Source: Planctomycetota bacterium
GTDB taxonomy: Bacteria; Planctomycetota; JACQVX01
Reading direction: 5' to 3'
Assembly: GCA_016209495.1 (NCBI GenBank)
Contig: JACQVX010000088.1
Span: 1 to 42,138, forward strand
Length of the DNA stretch: 42,138 nt
Part shown: one piece after another, positions 18,403-27,252 of the stretch
Layout: each line of letters opens with the position of its first letter
Position numbering within the stretch: position 1 is the stretch's first letter
Notes under the pieces: model-generated
Told to the model about the DNA's origin: nothing
What the model saw: the letters and a program-made list of their open reading frames with translations, nothing else
Database searches by the model: none
Translations under genes and position numbers: made by a program

Positions 18403-19259
18403 GTAGCGCCGGCCAGGCGGCGTCGGACCACGACCCCGAGAGGGTCCAGGCCTTCCTGCAGGAGGCCCTGTCCGAGGCGGCGGACCTGGCGCGGCGGATG
18501 TTCCACACCGTCGTGGAGGTCGGGCGGGACGCGCGGGGGCGGCCCTGCTCGCGCGCGGATCGGTCGGTGGAGTCGCTCCTCGCGCACCGCGTCAAGACGG
18601 CCTGGCCCGCGGATCGGGTCGTCCTCCAGCACTTCCCCCCAGTGGCGGGGACCGGCGAGTGGACGTGGGTCGTGGACGCCATGGCCGGGATGTGGAACTT
18701 CGTCCACGGCCTCCCGCTCCACGGCACGAGCCTCGCGCTCCTCCGCTCGGGGGTCCCGCTCCACGCCGGCGTGACCCTGCCCGCCCTCTCCTCCACCTAC
18801 GTGGCCATCCAGGGCTGGGGGCTGAAGCACCCCGGGGAGAGGAAGTCCATCGCCCACGGGCCGGGACGCCCCCTGGGCGAGGGCTCCGTCGTCCTGGTCT
18901 CGGGCCGAACCCCCGAACCCGACTCCCCGCTCGGGCACGCCCTCGCGGCCCTGGCCACCCGCGGGGTCGAGGTGCGCCGTCTGGGCTCGACGGCCCTGGA
19001 CCTCGTCCTCCTGGCGACGGGCGACCGGGTAGCGGCGGCCATCGCCCCGGAGGCGGACCTCCTCGATCTGGCCGCCGGGGCGGCCCTCCTGGCGGAGGTG
19101 AGGGGCGCGCTCTCGGACCTGCAGGGGCGGCCGCCCTGGCCCGTGGACCTGGACGAGGCGACCTGCACCCGGCGACGCACCTGGGGCGTCCTGGCGTCGG
19201 TGGACCCGGGGCTGCACCAGGAGATGCTCCGCCTGCTCAGCTCGGGCCGCGAGGCTTGA
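18399..19259 (+). CDS. Divergent inositol monophosphatase-family protein, likely catalytically altered
   Basis: WVVDAMAGMWNFVHGLPLHGTSLALLRSG aligns to IMPase WVVDPLDGTTNFVHGFP; RRLGSTALDLVLLATGD; DLLDLAAGAALLAEVRG. Confidence 0.75.
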   Translation: MSSAGQAASDHDPERVQAFLQEALSEAADLARRMFHTVVEVGRDARGRPCSRADRSVESLLAHRVKTAWPADRVVLQHFPPVAGTGEWTWVVDAMAGMWNFVHGLPLHGTSLALLRSGVPLHAGVTLPALSSTYVAIQGWGLKHPGERKSIAHGPGRPLGEGSVVLVSGRTPEPDSPLGHALAALATRGVEVRRLGSTALDLVLLATGDRVAAAIAPEADLLDLAAGAALLAEVRGALSDLQGRPPWPVDLDEATCTRRRTWGVLASVDPGLHQEMLRLLSSGREA

Positions 19260-20503
19260 TGGACCGAGCCCCCACGCTCGCCATCGACTGCCGCGTCGCG
19301 GCACGCAGCACCTCGGGACTGGAGCGCTACTGCCGGGAACTGGTGCGCCACCTCCCGGGCGTCCTCGCGGAGGGGCGGCGCGTCCTGGTGCTGGTCTCCC
19401 GGTCGGGCGAGATACCCCTCGAGGACCCGCGCTGCGAGCAGCGGGTCTGCCCCTCCCCGGCGGAGGTCATCCGGGTCCTGCGCGGGGAGTCGGTGGCCCT
19501 CTACCACCTCCCCTGGCTTCCGGCGGAGCCTGGACTCTATGCGCCCCTGGTCCATGCCCGCCGTTCGGTCCTGACGGTGCCCGACCTCATCCTCTACCGC
19601 CACGCCGACTACTTCGGGGGAGGCCGCTCCCGGCGTCGCCACCGGCGATACCGGGGGCTCGTGCGCCGGGCGGCGAGGGCCGCCTCCGGAGTCCTGGTCT
19701 ATTCGGCCCACGTGGCGGCGGAGGTGGTGGACGGCCTTGGCCTGGACCCCCGCCAGGTGCGCCCGGTGCCGCTGGCCCCCGCCTCCACGCTGGTCCCTGG
19801 GCCCCCGGCGCGGCGGGAGGGGCTTCGCCAAGCGATGGGGGTCCGGGAGCCCTACCTCCTCGCGGCGGGGAAGGACTATCCCCACAAGGGGCTCCACACC
19901 CTGGCGGAGGCCTTCCTCCGGTTGCGCGCGCGGCCTGGCGCGACGGCGGCCCAGCTCGTCCTCGCGGGCGAGAGCGTCTGGCCCCAGGGTCGGCGCGCCC
20001 TGGAGGAGAGGGTCCGCGAGGCGAGGGCCGGGGAGGCCGTGCGGATCCTGGACCATGTCGAGGACGCCGCGCTGGCCGACCTCATGGCGGACGCGGCCGT
20101 CTACGCCTTCCCTTCCGTGGAGGAGGGCTTCGGCCTCCCCCCGCTGGAGGCCATGGCCGCGGGGGCCCCCGTGGTGGCCATGCGGGCGGGGCCCATGCCC
20201 GAGGTCCTGGGCGACGCGGTCCAGTGGTGCGTGGCCCCGGAGGCGGCCGCCCTGGAGGCCGCCCTGGCGGCGGTGCTCCTGGACCCGGCCCGCTCCGCGG
20301 CCCTGCGCGCGGCCGGCCGGGAGCGCGCGGCGGCCTTCCGGTGGTCGGCCACGGCCGAGGCGACCCTCCGGTTCTACGAGGAGGTGGAGGCCGGCCCCGC
20401 CGGGCGCCTGGGGGCCCGGTGGGCCCTGGCGGCGGGGTCCTGGCTCCGGGGCCACCCCTCCCCGGGGGTGGCCGTCGCGTCGCCAGCGGGGGCCTGTCCT
20501 TGA
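19259..20503 (+). CDS. Glycosyltransferase family 4 (group 1)
   Basis: TSGLERYCRELVRHLP, LLAAGKDYPHKGLHTLAEAFLRL, AVYAFPSVEEGFGLPPLEAMAAGAPVVA. Confidence 0.9.
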   Translation: MDRAPTLAIDCRVAARSTSGLERYCRELVRHLPGVLAEGRRVLVLVSRSGEIPLEDPRCEQRVCPSPAEVIRVLRGESVALYHLPWLPAEPGLYAPLVHARRSVLTVPDLILYRHADYFGGGRSRRRHRRYRGLVRRAARAASGVLVYSAHVAAEVVDGLGLDPRQVRPVPLAPASTLVPGPPARREGLRQAMGVREPYLLAAGKDYPHKGLHTLAEAFLRLRARPGATAAQLVLAGESVWPQGRRALEERVREARAGEAVRILDHVEDAALADLMADAAVYAFPSVEEGFGLPPLEAMAAGAPVVAMRAGPMPEVLGDAVQWCVAPEAAALEAALAAVLLDPARSAALRAAGRERAAAFRWSATAEATLRFYEEVEAGPAGRLGARWALAAGSWLRGHPSPGVAVASPAGACP

Positions 20504-21306
20504 AGTGGCGCCACCTGAGGAAGCGCCTCAAGGCCCCGCTCATCCGCCGCCGGCTGCGCTCCCAGGTGGCGGAGGGCGCGACCCGCGCGGACCTGGCCGG
20601 ACGAACCGCATCGGTGGTCCTGGTGACATGGAACCGTCTCCCCTTCCTCCAGCTGGCCCTCGCCTCGTTGCTCCGCACGACCCGGTTCCCGGACTGGGAG
20701 CTCATCGTCTGGGACAACGCATCCACCGACGGGACGCGCGAGTGGCTCGCCGCCGTGGACGACCCCCGGGTGCGGGTGGTAGCCCACGGGGAGAACATCG
20801 GCCTCAACGCCTACCGGCGCGCCATGGAGCTGGCCCGGGGAGAGTTCCTCGTCCACACGGACGACGACGTGATCGCCCACCCGGAGGGCTGGCTCGAGTC
20901 CCTGGCCCTGGCCTTCCTCCGGCTCCCGGTCCTGGGCTACCTCGGCACCGACGTGGTGCAGGACGCCTGGACCCACGGGGCCAAGCCTTCCGCCTTCCGC
21001 TACGTAGACGTCCCCATCGGGGAGGGCCTCACCGTCCAGGTCGGGCCCGTGGGAGGCTGGTGCACCATGACCACCCGGGAGGTCTACGAACGCGTAGGGG
21101 GCTTCCACGAGGAACCCGGGCAGACCTATTTCTTCGTGGACGCCTCCTACTACGCCCGCTGCAGGAAGGCAGGACTCCAGAAGGGAATCCTGAAGGGTGT
21201 GCGGGTCTACCACGCCTGCGGCGTGGACCGGCGGGACCCCGCGGGGCGGGAGGCCTTCTTCCGGCACTTCGATGCCGGCCGCGGCGTGAGCCTCCATGCC
21301 CTCTAG
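20500..21306 (+). CDS. Glycosyltransferase family 2 (group A paralog)
   Basis: SVVLVTWNRLPFLQLALASLL, LIVWDNASTDGTREW, VHTDDDVIAHPEGWL, GGWCTMTTREVYERVGGF; start likely TTG 20500. Confidence 0.83.
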   Translation: MKWRHLRKRLKAPLIRRRLRSQVAEGATRADLAGRTASVVLVTWNRLPFLQLALASLLRTTRFPDWELIVWDNASTDGTREWLAAVDDPRVRVVAHGENIGLNAYRRAMELARGEFLVHTDDDVIAHPEGWLESLALAFLRLPVLGYLGTDVVQDAWTHGAKPSAFRYVDVPIGEGLTVQVGPVGGWCTMTTREVYERVGGFHEEPGQTYFFVDASYYARCRKAGLQKGILKGVRVYHACGVDRRDPAGREAFFRHFDAGRGVSLHAL

Positions 21307-22198
21307 GGGACGCTGGCGCAGCCTGCGCCGGGCCCTGCGCCGCCCCGTGCGCGCCCTTCGCATCCGGCTCTCCCTGGACCGGAGGCTTCGCCGGGAGGAC
21401 CTGCGGGGGGATCGGGTGTCCATCGCGGTGGTCACCTACAATCGCCTGGGCTTCCTGCGCCTCGCCCTGGAGTCCCTGCTCCAGCGCACCGACTACCCTG
21501 GCCACGAGGTCCTGGTGTGGGACAACGCCTCCACGGACGGGACGGCGGACTACCTGCGAGGTCTCGCCGACCCGCGCGTGCGGGTCTTCCGCCACCCGGA
21601 GAACATCGGGGTCAACGCCTACGCCCGGGTCTTCCGGGAGGCCACCGGGAACTACCTGGTCGGGATGGACGACGACGTCATCTGGCACCCGCCGGGCTGG
21701 CTGGAGGCCATGCTCCTGGCCTACCGCCGGCTACCGCGCCTGGGCTACCTGGCCGCCAACGTCTTCCAGGACGCCTACACCTGGGGCGCCAAGGAGGGTC
21801 CGGCCCGATACCACGGCGTCTCCCTGGGGGGCGGCCAGTGGATCGAACTCGGCCCCACGGGGGCCTGGTGCTCCCTCATGAGCCGTGCGGTCTACGACGA
21901 GGTGGGGGGCTACCGGGAGCGGCCCGCGCTGCGCTACTGGTGGTTCGACCGGGACCTGGTGATGCGGATGCGCGCGCGGGGCTACTACAAGGCCATCCTG
22001 GGCCACGTGACCGTCTACCACGCCTTCGGCCCCCACTGCAACGAGGCCTTCCCGGAACACTACGCCCTGAAGATGTCCGAGGTGGACCCGGCGGACCGGC
22101 ACCTGGACGCCCCCCGCGGCGGCTTCATGGACCACTTCCTCCGCCACTACCACGGTCGCGCCGCGCCGTCGTCCCCCGCCCCCGGGCCGACGGCATGA
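21296..22198 (+). CDS. Glycosyltransferase family 2 (group A paralog)
   Basis: VSIAVVTYNRLGFLRLALESLLQRT, VLVWDNASTDGTADYL, GMDDDVIWHPPGWL, VYHAFGPHCNEAFPEHYALKM. Confidence 0.87.
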   Translation: MPSRGRWRSLRRALRRPVRALRIRLSLDRRLRREDLRGDRVSIAVVTYNRLGFLRLALESLLQRTDYPGHEVLVWDNASTDGTADYLRGLADPRVRVFRHPENIGVNAYARVFREATGNYLVGMDDDVIWHPPGWLEAMLLAYRRLPRLGYLAANVFQDAYTWGAKEGPARYHGVSLGGGQWIELGPTGAWCSLMSRAVYDEVGGYRERPALRYWWFDRDLVMRMRARGYYKAILGHVTVYHAFGPHCNEAFPEHYALKMSEVDPADRHLDAPRGGFMDHFLRHYHGRAAPSSPAPGPTA

Positions 22199-23145
22199 CG
22201 GACGGCCCGCGGGTCACCGTCGCGGTCCCCTCTTACAACCACGCGTGCTACCTGGCCGAGGCGGTGGAGGGCGCGCTTGCCCAGACGGTGCCGGCCGCGG
22301 ACGTGGAGGTGGTCGTCGTGGACGACGCATCCACGGACGCCACGCCGGAGGTGCTGGGGCGCTGGGCCGCCCACCCGCGGGTGCGGGTCCTCCGCCACGA
22401 TCGGAACCGGGGCGTCTCCGCCACCTTCAACCACTGCCTGGCCGAGGCGCGCGCGCCCTGGTTCGCCCTGCTCCCCTCGGACGACCGCTGGCGGCCCGAG
22501 CACCTGGAGGTCTCGCTGGCTCGGCTCGCCCAGGTCCAGGACGCCTGTCTGGTCTATGGCCGCGCGGGGATGATCGACGAGGAGGGCCGGCCCATGCCAC
22601 CCGGGGAGTGCATCTTCGGGGACGAGGCCCCGGAGGGGGACGTCCTCGCGCGGCTCGTGGAGGGGAACTTCGTCCCCCTGGCCTCGGTGGTGGCTCGCGC
22701 CCAGGTCCTCCGGGAGGCGGGGGGCTTCGACGAGGGGGTGCGGGTGACCCAGGACCTGGGCCTGTGGATGCGCGTCGCGGCCCGTCACCCGATCTGGTGC
22801 ACCGGCCGCGGCACCGTCGAGGTCCGCTGGACCGGCGAGAACGTCTCCTACCCGCGGCCCGAGAAGGTGGCGCGGATCCAGCGCGACAAGATCGCCGCCC
22901 TGGAGCGGCTCCTCGTGGATTGCGCGGCGGAGGTGGAGCGCCGCGGCCTGGGCCCCCGCGTCCAGAGGGTGCTCGCCTCCAGCCACGCCAAGATCGGCCG
23001 CAGGGAGCGGGACCCGGCTCGCCTCGCGGAGGCCCTGCGCCTGGATCCCTGGCGGCCCGCCTACTGGCTGGACTGGCTGCGACTGTGGCTGGACCGCGGC
23101 CGGAGGAGGTCCAGTCCCCGTGACGGGACCGGCGAGGCGGAGTAG
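22195..23145 (+). CDS. Glycosyltransferase family 2
   Basis: VTVAVPSYNHACYLAEAVEGALAQT, VVVVDDASTDATPEVL, LLPSDDRWRPEHL, WTGENVSYPRPEKVARIQRDKI. Confidence 0.87.
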   Translation: MTDGPRVTVAVPSYNHACYLAEAVEGALAQTVPAADVEVVVVDDASTDATPEVLGRWAAHPRVRVLRHDRNRGVSATFNHCLAEARAPWFALLPSDDRWRPEHLEVSLARLAQVQDACLVYGRAGMIDEEGRPMPPGECIFGDEAPEGDVLARLVEGNFVPLASVVARAQVLREAGGFDEGVRVTQDLGLWMRVAARHPIWCTGRGTVEVRWTGENVSYPRPEKVARIQRDKIAALERLLVDCAAEVERRGLGPRVQRVLASSHAKIGRRERDPARLAEALRLDPWRPAYWLDWLRLWLDRGRRRSSPRDGTGEAE

Positions 23146-23148
23146 ACT
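23120..23148 (+). promoter_or_regulatory. Candidate promoter GTGACG-N17-TAGACT
   Basis: Boxes at 23120-23125 and 23143-23148, followed by a GGAGGG SD-like site and a 15-codon ORF. Confidence 0.3.
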
Positions 23149-23169
23149 GGGGGGGCGGAGGGACCCGCC

Positions 23170-23217
23170 ATGAAGGTCGTCTTCCCAGGGCATGCCGAGC
23201 GGGTGGTCCGCATCTGA
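23170..23217 (+). CDS. Short 15-codon ORF MKVVFPGHAERVVRI*, possible leader peptide
   Basis: ATG at 23170 with strong SD ggaggg 7 nt upstream; its TGA overlaps the CTG that begins the next GT2 frame. Confidence 0.3.
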   Translation: MKVVFPGHAERVVRI

Positions 23218-24218
23218 CCCGTCCCCCCGTCTCCATCGTCATCCCCAACTACGACGGCCGCGACCTCCTGGCCGCGAACCTGCCCTCGGTGCGCGCCGCC
23301 TGCGAGGCCTACCGGGGCGAGTCGGAGGTGGTGGTGGTGGACGACGGCTCCACCGACGGCAGCGTGGAGCTCCTGGGGCAGGCCTTCCCGTGGGCGCGCT
23401 GCGTGGCCCTCCCGGAGAACCAGGGCTTCCAGGGCGCCGTCCACGCGGGGGTGGAGGTGGCGCGCCACGACCTGGTGCTCCTCCTCAACACCGACGTCTG
23501 GGTCTACCCGGAGTTCCTGGGGCCCCTGGCCGCGCACTTCGAGCGTCCGGACACCTTCGCCGTGGGCGCCCTGGCCCTCCAGCCCGATCGCTCGCACATC
23601 GACCAGAACATCGCCGTGCCCTTCCTGCGCCGCGGGACCTTCCGATTCGAGAAGCTGCGGGGCGGCCTGCACGCCGAGACCACGCAGCGATTGCCGCGGG
23701 CCTACGAGTCCCTCTACGTGGTGGGGGGGCACTGCCTGGTGGACCGCGAGCGGTTCCGCGCCCTGGGCGGCTTCGACCCGATGTACCGGCCCTTCTACTA
23801 CGAGGAGATCGACCTCTGCTACCGCGCCTGGAGGCGCGGCTGGACCGTGTGGTTCGAGCCCCGCAGCCTCGTGGTCCACGACCACAAGGGGACCATCGGG
23901 CGCCTCTTCGGCTCGTCCCATGGGGACCGCGTGAACGAGCGGAACCGTCTCCTCTTCACCTGGAAGAACCTGGCGGACCCGCCCCTCTTCCGCTCGCACG
24001 TGGCCCACCTGGCGCTGAAGCTCTGCTACAAGTGGGCGATCCTGGACGGCTCCTTCTACCGCGCCCTGGGCGGGGCCCTCCTCTGCGCCCCGGCCGCCTG
24101 GCGAGGCCGGCGGCGCGAGCGCGCCGAGGCCACCGTGTCGGACGCGGAGATCTTCGAACGGATCGGCGCGGCCTGGGCGCGGCTCCAGGCCGACCTCGGC
24201 GCCGCGCGGGGGGCTTGA
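23214..24218 (+). CDS. Glycosyltransferase family 2
   Basis: (L)TRPPVSIVIPNYDGRDLLAANLPSV, VVVVDDGSTDGSVELL, LLLNTDVWVYPEFL, FYYEEIDLCYRAWRRGW; no ATG/GTG/TTG found upstream in frame, CTG 23214 is the best candidate start. Confidence 0.8.
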   Translation: MTRPPVSIVIPNYDGRDLLAANLPSVRAACEAYRGESEVVVVDDGSTDGSVELLGQAFPWARCVALPENQGFQGAVHAGVEVARHDLVLLLNTDVWVYPEFLGPLAAHFERPDTFAVGALALQPDRSHIDQNIAVPFLRRGTFRFEKLRGGLHAETTQRLPRAYESLYVVGGHCLVDRERFRALGGFDPMYRPFYYEEIDLCYRAWRRGWTVWFEPRSLVVHDHKGTIGRLFGSSHGDRVNERNRLLFTWKNLADPPLFRSHVAHLALKLCYKWAILDGSFYRALGGALLCAPAAWRGRRRERAEATVSDAEIFERIGAAWARLQADLGAARGA

Positions 24219-24225
24219 GTTCGCC

Positions 24226-24756
24226 GTGGACGACGGGCGCGCCACCGTGCTCGACATCGGCTGCGGCGACCGCAAGGCCGCCGGCGCCCTGGGCCTGGAC
24301 CGCGTCCCGCTCGAGGGGGTGGACGTGGTCCACGACCTGGAGGTCTTCCCCTATCCCTTCGGCGGCGACCGCTTCGAGCTCGTCCGCGCGCGCCACGTCC
24401 TCGAGCACGTGCGCGACCTCGTCGCCCTGATGAACGAGTTGCACCGCGTCACCCGGCCCGGGGGCCGCCTCGACCTCATCGTCCCCTACTTCACCTACCT
24501 GGGCGCCTACCGGGACCCGACCCACTGCCGCTTCTTCACCTGGGGCTCCCTGGACTACTTCGTGCGCGGGCGCCAGCCCTGCGTCTACACGGACCGGGTC
24601 TTCGAGTACGTGGAGCGGCGTCTGCGATTCGGCCGCAACTGGAGGGGCCGGCTGGGGGAATTCATCTTCCGCCGGGACCCCTCGCGCTACGAGCGCCACT
24701 GGGCCCGCGCCCTGCCCGCCCGGGAGCTCTGGTGCAGCCTGCGGGTGGTGAAGTGA
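24226..24756 (+). CDS. SAM-dependent methyltransferase (Methyltransf_11-like)
   Basis: TVLDIGCGDRKAAGALGLD, DRFELVRARHVLEHVRDLVALMNELHRVTRPGGRLDLIVPYF; GTG start. Confidence 0.85.
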   Translation: MDDGRATVLDIGCGDRKAAGALGLDRVPLEGVDVVHDLEVFPYPFGGDRFELVRARHVLEHVRDLVALMNELHRVTRPGGRLDLIVPYFTYLGAYRDPTHCRFFTWGSLDYFVRGRQPCVYTDRVFEYVERRLRFGRNWRGRLGEFIFRRDPSRYERHWARALPARELWCSLRVVK

Positions 24757-26222
24757 GCCGGCCGGCGGCCGGTCGTCTACCGCGGGTGGCGCTCCCCGGG
24801 GCCCTGGCCCTGCTGGCCGCGGCCTCGGCGGCCCGCGCCCTGGACCTGGGGCACCGCCTCCCCCGCCACCTGGGCCACGCCGCCCCCCACGCCCCCTGGC
24901 TCGCCCTGGCCTCCGCCGGCTGGCTCGCCCTGGGCTGCCTCGCGGCCCACCTTGCCCGGCGTGCCTTGCGCGGCGGGGTGGTCCTGCCCCGGAGAGCGGC
25001 CCGCTCGACCCGCCTCCTGGCCTACGGCCTGGCCGCCGCCTCGCTCCCCGCCATGGCCTGGGGCGGGGTCAAGCCCGACCTGGTCTACGAGGCCGGCGTG
25101 GCCCTGGTGGCGGCCCTGGCCGCCGCGGCCCTGGTCTTTCCCGAGCCCGCACGAGCGCTCCCGGCCCGGGCCGTCGCGGCCCTGGACCTGGCGGCGGGGA
25201 ACGCCCTCCTGGCGGTCCTGGGGCTCGAGGCGGCCCTGGCCCTCCACGCGAGGGTGGACACCTCGGTCCTCTACCTCCGCCACGCGGACCCGGCCTCGGT
25301 CCGCCTGGCGCGGATGCGCCTCGCCCCGGGCAGCCTGCACCTGGGCGACCGGGTCAACGCGGACGGCTATCACGACGAGCCCTTTCGCGAGGCGCGCACC
25401 CCGGGGACGGCGCGGCTCGCCTTCATCGGCGACTCCTTCGGGACCACGGTGGTGCCACGCGCCCGGAACGTGGCGGGGCTCCTGGAACAGGGGCTGGGGC
25501 GGTGGACCGGCCAGCCCCACGAGGTCTGCAACTTCTCCATCCCGGGTGTGGGCCCGCCGGAGTACCTGGAGGTCCTGCGTCACGAGGTCCCGCGCTTCCG
25601 CCCCGACCGGGCGGTCCTGGCCTTCTTCGTGGGGAACGACGTGGTCCGGGACTACGGCCCCGGCGGGGCGTGCCGCCTCTATCACCCGGAGGCCTGGTAC
25701 CTCCACGCGGTCCTGCGCAAGCTCGCCCTGATGGCGAGGCCCGAGGGACGCGGGACCCAGGGGCGGGTCCCGGCCCCCGACGAACCCACCTACTCGGAGG
25801 AGGAGTTCCTGGCCATCGAGCGGGACCGGCTCCGGGTCTGCCGGGACCCCCCCGACGACGAGCAGGCGGGCCGGTGGGACCACACCCTCGGGCTCCTGGG
25901 AGACCTGGTCCGCGAGGCCGGGCCGGGCCTGGTGGTCCTCCTGATCCCGGACGAGTTCCAGGTGGACGACGCCCTGTGGGGCCACGTAGTGGAAGCGGCC
26001 CCGGGTGGGCCGCAGGCCTACGACCGGGGCCGGCCCCAGCGGGTGATCGGCGAGTACCTGCGGCGCCTCGGCGCGGCTGTGGCCGACCCCCTGGACGCCC
26101 TGCGCGAGGCCGCGCGCGGCGCCCCGGTCTATCAGCCGCGGGACACCCACTGGAACGCCCGGGGCCACCAGGTGGCGGCCGAGGTCCTCCTGGCGGCCCT
26201 GGCGGCGATGGCGGGGGAGTGA
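24753..26222 (+). CDS. Multi-TM SGNH/GDSL-like protein
   Basis: N-terminal hydrophobic segments; [52 protein letters not shown]. Confidence 0.8.
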   Translation: MSRPAAGRLPRVALPGALALLAAASAARALDLGHRLPRHLGHAAPHAPWLALASAGWLALGCLAAHLARRALRGGVVLPRRAARSTRLLAYGLAAASLPAMAWGGVKPDLVYEAGVALVAALAAAALVFPEPARALPARAVAALDLAAGNALLAVLGLEAALALHARVDTSVLYLRHADPASVRLARMRLAPGSLHLGDRVNADGYHDEPFREARTPGTARLAFIGDSFGTTVVPRARNVAGLLEQGLGRWTGQPHEVCNFSIPGVGPPEYLEVLRHEVPRFRPDRAVLAFFVGNDVVRDYGPGGACRLYHPEAWYLHAVLRKLALMARPEGRGTQGRVPAPDEPTYSEEEFLAIERDRLRVCRDPPDDEQAGRWDHTLGLLGDLVREAGPGLVVLLIPDEFQVDDALWGHVVEAAPGGPQAYDRGRPQRVIGEYLRRLGAAVADPLDALREAARGAPVYQPRDTHWNARGHQVAAEVLLAALAAMAGE

Positions 26223-26229
26223 GCGCGCC

Positions 26230-27252
26230 ATGGCGGAGGCGGGGCCGGTCCTCCTCACCGCCTGGTTCGACCGCCCGTGGGCCATGGGCCACTACCTCGC
26301 CCACGCCCTGCGGCGGCTCGGGCTCGAGGTGGAGACCCTCGACTACCGCGCGGAGCCCGACCCCGGCACCGCCCTGGTGGCGGCGGCCCGGCGCGTGCGC
26401 CCCGCCGTCTCCGTGCTCTTCAAGGGGGAGGGGGTGCCGCCCGCGGCGGTCCTGGAGCTGCGCCGCCTCGGGGTGCCCTCGGTCCTCTGGCACCACGACA
26501 CGAACTGGGAGCGCCCCGCGTGGCTCATGGACCTGGTGCGGGCCCACGACCACTACTTCACCCACGCCCTGGGGATGGTGGACCGGATGCGCGAGGCGGG
26601 CATCGAGCATGTCTCCTGGCTCTCCGAGGGCTTCGAGCCCGACTTCTACCGCGGCGAGGCCATGGACCCCGCCGAGCGCTCGCGCCTGGAGGCGGACGTC
26701 CTCTTCATCGGGAACATCCACGAACACCCCCTCTACTGGCCCCGGCGCGCGATGCTGGAGCGCTGCCTCCGAGAGGGCCTCCGCACGCGGTGGTGGGGCC
26801 CCCGGGTCCCCCGCCGGCTCCGGTTCCTCCCGCTCCTCCTCGGCCGCGTGGGTCGCGCCTGGGGCGGGGGCATGGTCTACAACGAGGGCTGGGCCCGCGT
26901 GGTGGCCGCCTCGCGCGTGTTCATCGCCCGGGACGTGCAGCCGGAGGTGCGCTGTTCCATCTCCAACCGGGCCTACTGGGCCATGGGCTGCGGGGCCTTC
27001 TATCTGTGCTACCATGCCGAGGGCATCGAGGAGGTCTTCGAGGTGGGCCGCGAGCTGGTCACCTTCCATGACCTGGACGAGATGGTGTCCCGGATCCGCT
27101 ACTACCTGGGCCACGAGGAGGAGCGGCGCGCCATCGCCCAGGCGGGCCAGCGACGGGTCCTGGAGCATTACACTTACGCGGATCGCTTCCGGGAGATGTT
27201 CCGGGTCCTGGAGGGGAGGGGGCTATGGCGGGGCGTGCCGCGCGAGGCCTAA
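26230..27252 (+). CDS. CgeB-like/DUF3880-type glycosyltransferase (GT-B)
   Basis: LWHHDTNWERPAWLMDLVRAHDHYFTHALGMVDRMREAGIEHVSWLSEGFEPDFY, ADVLFIGNIHEHPLYWPRRAML, ISNRAYWAMGCGAFYLCYHAEGIEEVFEVGRELV. Confidence 0.78.
   Translation: MAEAGPVLLTAWFDRPWAMGHYLAHALRRLGLEVETLDYRAEPDPGTALVAAARRVRPAVSVLFKGEGVPPAAVLELRRLGVPSVLWHHDTNWERPAWLMDLVRAHDHYFTHALGMVDRMREAGIEHVSWLSEGFEPDFYRGEAMDPAERSRLEADVLFIGNIHEHPLYWPRRAMLERCLREGLRTRWWGPRVPRRLRFLPLLLGRVGRAWGGGMVYNEGWARVVAASRVFIARDVQPEVRCSISNRAYWAMGCGAFYLCYHAEGIEEVFEVGRELVTFHDLDEMVSRIRYYLGHEEERRAIAQAGQRRVLEHYTYADRFREMFRVLEGRGLWRGVPREA

Noticed and set aside
23192-24430. 412-aa + strand ORF starting MPSGWSASDPS
   Set aside because: Out of frame with the GT2 motifs and G/P/R-rich; its ATG/GTG does not rescue the GT2 start problem.
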